Of a stretch of DNA of 64,000 nucleotides, positions 58,406 to 64,000 are shown piece after piece. The notes under the pieces were generated by a model. That model was not told where the DNA came from. It made no database searches and saw only the letters and a program-made list of their open reading frames with translations. Source of the stretch: Streptomyces sp. RKND-216 (GTDB taxonomy: Bacteria; Actinomycetota; Actinomycetes; Streptomycetales; Streptomycetaceae); the NCBI RefSeq assembly GCF_004795255.1, contig NZ_SSBQ01000002.1, forward strand, positions 5,180,001-5,244,000, read 5' to 3'. Numbering within the stretch: the stretch's first letter is position 1; each line of letters starts with the position of its first letter. The translations under genes and the position numbers were made by a program.

Positions 58406-60271
58406 TCAGCGTCCGTAGTAGGCGTCGAAGTTGCGGGAGAACTCCCGGCCGTTGAATTCGTCCCAGTTCACCGACCAGGTCATCAGCCCGCGCATGCCCG
58501 GCCAGGTGCCGTGTGGCGCGTACGAGCCGCAGTCGGTGCCCCGGGTCAGGCAGTTCAGCGTCCTGTCGACCTCGGCGGGGGAGATGTGGCCGTTGCCCGC
58601 GTTGACCGACGCGGGCAGTCCGATCGCCACCTGGCCGGGGCGCAGGGGAGGGAAGAAAGCGTCCTGGTCGCCGGCCACCGGGAATCCAGTGAGCAGCATG
58701 TCGGTCATGGCGACGGGGAAGTCGGCGGAGCCCATGGTGTGGTGCCGGTCGTCCAGCCCCATGATGGGCCCGGAGTTGTAGTTCTGGACGTGCAGCAGGG
58801 TGAGGTCGTCCCGCAGGGCGTGGATCACCGGCAGGTAGGCGCCCGCGCGCGGGTCCTGGCCGCCCCACTCGCCGGAGCCGTAGAACTGGTAGCCGAGCTG
58901 CACGAAGAAGGTCTCGGGCGCCATGGTCAGGACAAAGTCCTCGCCGTACCGCGCGGTCAGCGTCTCCAGCGCGGAGATCAGGTTGACGATCACCGGGGTG
59001 GTCGGGTTCCGGAAGTCGGTGTCGCCCTCGTCGAGGGACAGGGAGTGCCCCTCGAAGTCGATGTCCAGACCGTCGAGTCCGTACTCGTCGATGATGGCGC
59101 CGACGGAGGAGACGAAGGCGTCGCGGGCCGCCGCGGTCTCCAGCCGTACCTGCCCGTTGGCGCCGCCGATGGAGATCAGCACCTTCTTGCCGGCGGCCTG
59201 CTTGGCCTTGATCGCGGCTTTGAACTCCGCTTCGGACTCGACGTCCGGGCATTCGCTCTGTGGGCAGAGGGAGAAGCGGATGTCGCCCGAGGTGGGGGCG
59301 GTCGGCTCGCCGAAGGCGAGGTCGATGACGTCCCACGAGTCGGGCACGTCGGCCATCCGTGTGTAGCCGGAGCCGTTGGCGAAGCTCGCGTGCAGGTAGC
59401 CGACCAAGGCGTGTTCCGGCAGGGCTCCGGCGCCGTCGCCGCCACCGCCGTCGCGCGTGGTGGCGGTGACCGTGGCGGACCTTGCGGACTCGCCCGCGGA
59501 GTTCACGGCGGTGACCTGGAAGGTGTACGAGGTGGCGGGGGACAGGCCGGTGACCGTGGTCGAGGTGCCCGTGACCTCGCTCGCCCCGGCGCCGTCGCGG
59601 TGGACGCGGTAGCCGGTGGCGCCGTCGACCGCGTCCCAGCTCAGCGACACGCTGGTGGAGGTGGTGGCGCCGGCGGTCAGTCCGGTGGGTGCGGCGGGCG
59701 GCTGCGGGTCGTCCGGATCGCCGCCGGGGCCGGTGAGGGACAGGTCGTCGGCGTGGTAGGCGGGCGTGCCGTACCAGCCGTGCAGGTGGACGGTCACCGA
59801 GGTCGTGTCCGGGCCGGTCGTGAAAATCGTGGACAGCCGGGTCCAGTTCGCCGCGGAGGGGGTCCACGCCGAGACGTCGGTGGTGCCGGTGCCCTTCGCG
59901 CCCAGGTGGACGTAGCTGCCCCGGACCCAGGCGCTCAGGGTGTAGGTGGAGTCCGGCCGCACGGTCACCGTCTGCCTGCACTCGGCGTTGTGTCCGCCGC
60001 CGGGCACCGCCTTCAGCGCCGAAGTGCCGCTGCGCACCGGGCTGTCCACGGCCGTGCCGCTGCCCTCCGCGCAGCTCCAGCCGTCCAGGCCGGACTCGAA
60101 GCCGCCGTTCCGGGCGAGTTCGGCGCCCGCCGCGTGGGAGGCCGGCCCCACGGCAGCCAGCCCGCCAGCCGCCAGGGTCGCGGTGAGGAGCAGGGCGCGC
60201 AGCCAGTGGCGCGCGCGACGGCGGGGCGGACGGGGCGGTGCAGGGCGTCCGGAACGTCTGGGGCGGTCCAC
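58406..60271 (-). CDS. Secreted GH18 chitinase with carbohydrate-binding and FnIII domains
   Basis: 621 residues. GTG start with GGAGG five bases upstream. Signal peptide: Arg-rich start, LRALLLTATLAAGGLAA, cut near SHAAG. Residues about 50-200 are a beta-sandwich carbohydrate-binding module (ELARNGGFESGLDGWSC to AYHADDLSLTG), about 205-290 an FnIII domain (PTGLTAGATTSTSVSLSWDAVDG), and the rest the GH18 barrel (ALVGYLHASFANGSGY, KKVLISIGGANG, the catalytic DGLDIDFEG, LTMAPETFFVQ, and GLMTWSVNWDE). It hydrolyses chitin to oligosaccharides and GlcNAc. A dre-like site overlaps its promoter, so GlcNAc control via DasR is likely. Confidence 0.94.
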   Translation of the reverse strand: MDRPRRSGRPAPPRPPRRRARHWLRALLLTATLAAGGLAAVGPASHAAGAELARNGGFESGLDGWSCAEGSGTAVDSPVRSGTSALKAVPGGGHNAECRQTVTVRPDSTYTLSAWVRGSYVHLGAKGTGTTDVSAWTPSAANWTRLSTIFTTGPDTTSVTVHLHGWYGTPAYHADDLSLTGPGGDPDDPQPPAAPTGLTAGATTSTSVSLSWDAVDGATGYRVHRDGAGASEVTGTSTTVTGLSPATSYTFQVTAVNSAGESARSATVTATTRDGGGGDGAGALPEHALVGYLHASFANGSGYTRMADVPDSWDVIDLAFGEPTAPTSGDIRFSLCPQSECPDVESEAEFKAAIKAKQAAGKKVLISIGGANGQVRLETAAARDAFVSSVGAIIDEYGLDGLDIDFEGHSLSLDEGDTDFRNPTTPVIVNLISALETLTARYGEDFVLTMAPETFFVQLGYQFYGSGEWGGQDPRAGAYLPVIHALRDDLTLLHVQNYNSGPIMGLDDRHHTMGSADFPVAMTDMLLTGFPVAGDQDAFFPPLRPGQVAIGLPASVNAGNGHISPAEVDRTLNCLTRGTDCGSYAPHGTWPGMRGLMTWSVNWDEFNGREFSRNFDAYYGR

Positions 60272-60307
60272 GACAACCTCCGGGTGGACGAGGGCGAGTG
60301 TCGACGC

Positions 60308-60336
60308 AATCTGGTCCAGACCAATGGGGTTGTCAA
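60308..60336 (-). promoter_or_regulatory. Chitinase promoter with overlapping DasR-type (dre) operator
   Basis: On the minus strand TTGACA (60336-60331), a 17-bp spacer and CAGATT (60313-60308) make a clear promoter 37 nt before the start. The 12-bp TGGTCCAGACCA at 60312-60323 lies inside it. It matches the chitinase direct-repeat element of Streptomyces and the dre consensus core TGGTCTAGACCA with one change. Confidence 0.85.
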
Positions 60337-60421
60337 GGGGGTGCGTAGCCACGGGGTTCTCCCCAACCCGGGGGAAGGACGCCGTGCGCCGGGCGCGGAG
60401 GGCGCAGACCAACCCGCCCCG

Positions 60422-61189
60422 TCAGCGGTCGAGTTGGAGGCGGTGCCAGGTCAGGAGGACCGCCGGCACGAAGACGACGGGGACCAGGCCGACGAGCGCG
60501 AGCTGGGCGGGGGAGACGCCGGCCGGGTGCAGGGCCCAGAGCGCCGGCGCGGTGAAGGGGAACCAGGCACCCGTTCCGGCCACGGCCACGACCTGCGCGA
60601 CGACGAGGATGCCCACGGTGGTGGCGATGCCGGGCAGCAGGCCCCGGCCGAGCGTGGCGGCCCACGCGGCGGGGAGGGCGAGGAGGGCGGACAGCGCGGT
60701 GAGCGTGAACTGCCGGGCCAGCGCGCCGGTCACGCCGGCGTCCACCGCCCCGAGGCGAAGAGCGGTGCCCACCGCGCCGAGCAGCGCCGTCAGCAGCGCG
60801 GCGACGCCCAGTGCCCAGAGCAGGTAGACGGCCAGTTTCGCCGCGGCGACGGCCGGACGGCTTACGGGCAGAGCGAACAGCCCGCTGATGGTGCCCTCGG
60901 TGAACTCGCGGCCGAACATCCAGCTCAGCACGGTGCCGAAGCCGAGGAGGGAGGCGGCAGCGGTGACCTGGGCGACCACACCCATCAGACGGTCCCAGCC
61001 GGCCTCCCCGGCGAGGGGCCCGAGCTGGGCGAGTACCCGTTCGTTGCCCCGGGCGGCCGCCCACGTGAGAGAACCGGCGAGCAGGGCGATGCCGACGACC
61101 AGGAGGACCGTGGTGACGAGGACCGCCCGGGAGGCCGAGGTCTTGCGCCCCTCCACGGTGAGGGCCGCGAGGCCGACGGTGCCGTTCAT
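60422..61189 (-). CDS. ABC transporter permease
   Basis: 255 residues, ATG overlapping the ATPase stop by 4 nt. Six hydrophobic spans: AVLVTTVLLVVGIALLAGSLTWA, AAASLLGFGTVLSWMFG, AAKLAVYLLWALGVAALLTALLGAV and three more. The segment FGREFTEGTISGLFALPVSRP between spans is typical of ABC-2 type permeases of the NatB/YhaP kind. It pairs with the adjacent ATPase for export of an unknown compound, possibly a drug or lipid. Confidence 0.9.
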   Translation of the reverse strand: MNGTVGLAALTVEGRKTSASRAVLVTTVLLVVGIALLAGSLTWAAARGNERVLAQLGPLAGEAGWDRLMGVVAQVTAAASLLGFGTVLSWMFGREFTEGTISGLFALPVSRPAVAAAKLAVYLLWALGVAALLTALLGAVGTALRLGAVDAGVTGALARQFTLTALSALLALPAAWAATLGRGLLPGIATTVGILVVAQVVAVAGTGAWFPFTAPALWALHPAGVSPAQLALVGLVPVVFVPAVLLTWHRLQLDR

Positions 61190-61926
61190 GCGGCCTCCCG
61201 GTCGCCGTGCCGTTCCTCGTCGGCGTGCACGAGGCGGAAGAACGCCCGCTCGATGTCCGCGCCTTCGGGGTCGAGGGAGCCGATCACCCCGCCGCGGTGG
61301 AGGACGGTGACGCGGTCGGCGATGCGCGCCACCTCGTCGAGGTGGTGGCTGGAGACGAGGACGCCGGCCCCCGCGCCCGCCCGCCGCAGCAGGATCTCCC
61401 GCAGCCGGATCACGCCCCTCGGGTCCAGGGCGTCGGTCGGCTCGTCGAGGACGACGACGGACGGATCGTGCAGGAGCGCGGCGGCGAGGCCGAGCCGTCG
61501 CCGGTTGCCCTGCGACAGCACGCGCGCACGCACTCCCGCGTAGCGTTCGAGGCCGAACGCGGTGATGCCCGCGCGCACCGCCTCCTCGAGACGACCGCGG
61601 GGGACTCCGCGCAGCGCCGCGGCGATCCGCAGGTTGGTGCGGGTGTCGAGGTCCGCGTAGCAGAGTGGGCCGTCGACGAGGTGCCCCACTCGTGCCCACG
61701 CCTCCGCCCCCGCCGTGCGGACGTCGTGCCCGTCGATGCGTGCCGTGCCGGAGTCCGGGCGCAGCATGCCGAGCAGCAGGCGCATCAGGGTGGTCTTGCC
61801 GGCTCCGTTGAGCCCCACCAGCGCGTGGATCTCCCCCGCGGCGACCTCGAGGTCGATGCCGCGTACGCCGGTGTGCGGAGAGAATCCTCGGGTGAGTCCC
61901 CGCGCGGTCAGCCGGAGGTCAGTCAT
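61186..61926 (-). CDS. ABC transporter ATP-binding protein
   Basis: 246 residues, ATG start, which overlaps the TetR gene end by 8 nt. Walker A GLNGAGKTTLM, signature LSQGNRRRLGLAAAL (LSQGN in place of LSGGQ), Walker B VVVLDEPTDALDPRG and the H-loop VSSHHLDEVARIADRV. CcmA/NatA-type. Coupled to the permease, it forms an export complex regulated by the TetR gene in front. Confidence 0.93.
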   Translation of the reverse strand: MTDLRLTARGLTRGFSPHTGVRGIDLEVAAGEIHALVGLNGAGKTTLMRLLLGMLRPDSGTARIDGHDVRTAGAEAWARVGHLVDGPLCYADLDTRTNLRIAAALRGVPRGRLEEAVRAGITAFGLERYAGVRARVLSQGNRRRLGLAAALLHDPSVVVLDEPTDALDPRGVIRLREILLRRAGAGAGVLVSSHHLDEVARIADRVTVLHRGGVIGSLDPEGADIERAFFRLVHADEERHGDREAA

Positions 61927-62518
61927 GAGAGTGCTCCGCGGTGTCCGGCGTGTCCGGCGGGTCCAGGGTGTCCAGTGCCACGGCAACCGCCTCTGCCAGG
62001 GCGACGTCGTCGCGGCGCGCCCACTCGAAGAGGGCCGCCAATAGCGCCGCCAGCGCCGCCCCCGCCGCCGCGTGGGCGCGCAGTACGGGAGTGCCGTCGC
62101 GGACGAGCTGGTCGACGATGAGCTGTTCGGTCGCGGCGTTGTTGCGCCACGCGGCGGCACGCAGGGTGGGGGTGAGCGCCACGATCCGGACCCGGCGGCG
62201 GACGAGATCGCTCTCCGGCTCACCGAGTTCCCGCCAGGCGTGACGGATGCCCCGGACAGTGCGTGGCAGCGCCCCCAGGGAGTGCGGCCGACTGGCGACG
62301 GCGGCGGCGATGAGCGGGTCGTACGGGTCGTCGAGAACGACGTTCTCCTTGGCCCGGAAGTGGCGGAAGAAGGTCATCTCCGTCACCCCGGCCGAGGCCG
62401 CGATCTGCGCCACCGTCGTGCGCTCGAACCCCTGGCGCTCGAACAGGTCCAGCGCGCAGCGCAGGATGCGCGCGGAGGTTCGCTGCCGCTTGCTGGTCGC
62501 CGAGTCGGGTGCTGCCAC
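61919..62518 (-). CDS. TetR family transcriptional regulator
   Basis: 199 residues, GTG start. HTH near residues 15-60: ILRCALDLFERQGFERTTVAQIAASAGVTEMTFFRHFRAKENVV. The C-terminal part is a ligand-binding helical domain ending in a Pro/Asp-rich tail (PPDTPDTAEHSHD). First gene of the TetR-ATPase-permease operon; it would repress the operon until a toxic ligand binds. The inverted repeat just upstream is the likely operator. Confidence 0.92.
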   Translation of the reverse strand: MAAPDSATSKRQRTSARILRCALDLFERQGFERTTVAQIAASAGVTEMTFFRHFRAKENVVLDDPYDPLIAAAVASRPHSLGALPRTVRGIRHAWRELGEPESDLVRRRVRIVALTPTLRAAAWRNNAATEQLIVDQLVRDGTPVLRAHAAAGAALAALLAALFEWARRDDVALAEAVAVALDTLDPPDTPDTAEHSHD

Positions 62519-62526
62519 AGGCTCAT

Positions 62527-62539
62527 GTTAGAGACTAAC
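62527..62539. promoter_or_regulatory. Candidate TetR operator
   Basis: gttag, aga, ctaac: perfect 5-bp arms around a 3-bp spacer, nine bases upstream of the TetR gene start on the minus strand. Confidence 0.6.
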
Positions 62540-62593
62540 TTTTCTCCGTGGCAAGCGGTCGTCGCAAGGAGTGCGCGTCGTCCCCCAAGGGGA

Positions 62594-62609
62594 TCGAACA
62601 TGTATTCGA
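62594..62609 (+). promoter_or_regulatory. LexA (SOS) box upstream of dnaE2
   Basis: TCGAACATGTATTCGA differs at one base from the actinobacterial SOS consensus TCGAACNNNNGTTCGA. It lies about 80 nt upstream of the dnaE2 start, with TATGGT (62619-62624) as a possible -10. Confidence 0.92.
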
Positions 62610-62690
62610 GCAAGGCGCTATGGTGGGAGGTGAGAGGCGAGTGAGCCGGGGGGTGCGGACACGGTGGGAGGTGCGTGCGGATGACGGGAT

Positions 62691-64000
62691 TCGTGCATCT
62701 GCACGTGACCAGCGGTTTCTCGATGCGGTACGGCGCCTCGTCCCCCGAGGCGCTGGCGCACCGGGCGGCCGAACGCGGGATGGAGGCGGTCGCCCTGACC
62801 GACCGGGACACCCTCGCCGGCGCGGTCCGGTTCGCCCGGGCGACCGCGCGGGAGGGGGTCCGGCCGGTGTACGGGGTGGAGCTGGCCGTGGCGGAGCAGG
62901 CGGAGGCCGCGACCGCCGTGCGCCGCCGCCGCACCCCCGTCCGCGGCGGCGCCTTCGTCGACGAGTCGGCCCAGCGTGCCGTCTTCCTGGCGCGCGGCGG
63001 CGCACCCGGCTGGGCCTGGCTGTGCCGGGCCGTCACCGCCGCCCACGCCTCCGGCAGCGACCGCCCCCAGCTGGACTGGCAGGACCTCGCCGGGAACGGT
63101 GACGGGACCGCCGGTCCGGTCGTCCTGCTGGGGGCGGAGTCCGACGTGGGTCGCGCGCTGGCCGCCGGCCGCCCCGACCGGGCGGCCCGCCTGCTCGGCG
63201 CGTGGCGGGACCTCTTCGGCGACGGGCTGCGGCTCGCCGCCACCGCCTCGGGACCGCTGCGCGAGGCCGCACGGACGCTCGGCCTGGCGGTGCAGGAGGG
63301 CGTACGGCCGGTGCTGACCAACGCCGTGCGGTACGCCGACCCCGGGCAGGGGCCGGTCGCCGACGTCCTCGACGCGGCGCGCCGCCTGGTGCCGATCGAC
63401 GAGCGCCGGGGGCTGGACGGCGGCCAGCGGTGGCTGAAGGGCCCGGAGGAGATGGCCGGGATGGCCGCAGCGGTCGCCGAGGCCGCGGGCTACCGGAGTG
63501 ACGTCGCACACCGGCTGCTCCGGGTCACCGAGGAGACCGCCGCCGAGTGCCGGATCGACCCCGAGGACGACCTGGGCATCGGCCGGGTGCACTTCCCCGA
63601 GCCGCAGCTGGTGGGCGCCGCGTGGCGCACCGCCGAGCGGGTGCTGCGCTCGCACTGCACGGCCGGCATGGTGCGCATGCGCTACGACCGCGATGCCGCG
63701 CGCTGGCGCCGCCTGGAGAACGAGCTGCGGATCATCGAGCAGCTCGGCTTCTCCTCCTACTTCCTCACCGTCGCCCGGGTGGTCGAGGACGTGAAGGGCA
63801 TGGGCATCCGGGTCGCCGCCCGCGGTTCCGGCGCCGGTTCCTTCGTCGCCCACCTGCTGGGCATCACGAACGCCGACCCGGTCGAGCACGACCTTCTGAT
63901 GGAACGTTTCCTCTCCTCGCGCAGGAAGGCCCTCCCGGACATCGACATCGACGTCGAGTCCGCCCGCCGGATCGAGGTCTACCGGGCGATCTTCGACCGC
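62691..64000 (+). CDS. dnaE2: Error-prone DNA polymerase III alpha subunit (DnaE2), 5' part
   Basis: At least 436 residues, running off the window's right edge. ATG with GGGAGGTG seven bases upstream. The N-terminal PHP domain reads FVHLHVTSGFSMRYGASSPEAL and VALTDRDTLAG; where replicative DnaE has HLHVHSxYS the second His is Thr, and TDRDTL replaces TDHGNL, so the metal site looks lost, as expected for DnaE2. The polymerase part has IIEQLGFSSYFLTVARVV, RGSGAGSFVAHLLGIT and the catalytic PDIDIDVES. It performs mutagenic translesion synthesis after DNA damage with ImuA'/ImuB; neither is seen in the window, so they may be downstream or elsewhere. SOS-controlled by the LexA box. Confidence 0.95.

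Noticed and set aside
58511-61543. 1010-codon plus-strand frame across the chitinase and ABC permease genes
   Set aside because: Antisense shadow: residue content is low-complexity Gly/Arg/Ala, and both minus-strand genes have clear motifs and ribosome-binding sites.

Overview
The window is very GC-rich and almost fully coding, with GTG starts and ATGA/GTGA overlaps. It reads as a Streptomyces (or close actinomycete) chromosome. The 23S rRNA carries an actinobacterial-type insertion, and the gene order tlyA-nadK-recN, pyrG-nudix, ald-parA-scpAB, tyrA-cmk-plsC-der and a sepF-like gene is core-chromosome Streptomyces synteny. No insertion sequence, prophage, CRISPR array or tRNA was seen.

Layout. 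1-3.4 kb: 3' part of an rRNA operon (23S, 5S, strong terminator). 3.4-7.7 kb: an Arg/Asp-rich repeat protein with a TPR-like half, a DUF1015 protein and a HAD phosphatase. 7.7-12.8 kb: a siderophore-iron uptake locus (siderophore-interacting reductase and binding lipoprotein facing two permeases and an ATPase), divided by a perfect 16-bp iron box. 12.9-15.2 kb: a Pro-rich protein, tlyA, nadK. 15.2-18.4 kb: a four-gene minus-strand cluster. It encodes a small WXG100/EspC-like protein, a 524-residue protein with a WXG-like N-terminus and a papain-like C-terminus, a chagasin-like lipoprotein and an unknown protein. This is the best candidate for an undescribed system: a type VII-exported cysteine-protease effector with its own surface inhibitor. 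18.6-23.1 kb: recN, two decayed genes cut at one junction, and a glycosyltransferase. 23.2-27.4 kb: LacI regulator, GH64 glucanase and GH15 hydrolase. 27.7-33.8 kb: pyrG, a nudix hydrolase, a STAND-like NTPase/TPR protein and alanine dehydrogenase. 34-39.2 kb: ParA-like ATPase, a ribbon-helix-helix-like partner, scpA, scpB and a pseudouridine synthase, a chromosome-organisation block. 39.2-39.8 kb: two broken nucleotidyltransferase genes. 39.9-44.0 kb: tyrA, cmk, acyltransferase and der, the last three translationally coupled. 44-48 kb: small conserved genes, a WYL regulator, an I78-type inhibitor and a PAP2 phosphatase. 48.6-55.9 kb: MFS exporter, acyl-CoA dehydrogenase, SepF-like protein, a DUF5685 Cys-rich protein, an SPFH protein and a secreted streptogrisin-type protease. 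56-64 kb: asd, a broken metallophosphoesterase, a DksA/TraR-type protein, a GH18 chitinase with a DasR-type promoter site, a TetR-ABC operon, and the 5' part of dnaE2 behind a LexA box.

Regulation visible in the DNA: iron (9.69 kb), LacI family (24.3 kb), DasR/GlcNAc (60.3 kb), a TetR site (62.5 kb) and SOS (62.6 kb). Long GC-rich hairpins sit between most convergent gene pairs. At least five genes are decayed (protease, BTAD regulator, two nucleotidyltransferases, metallophosphoesterase). All coordinates and family assignments come from reading the sequence; no database search was run.
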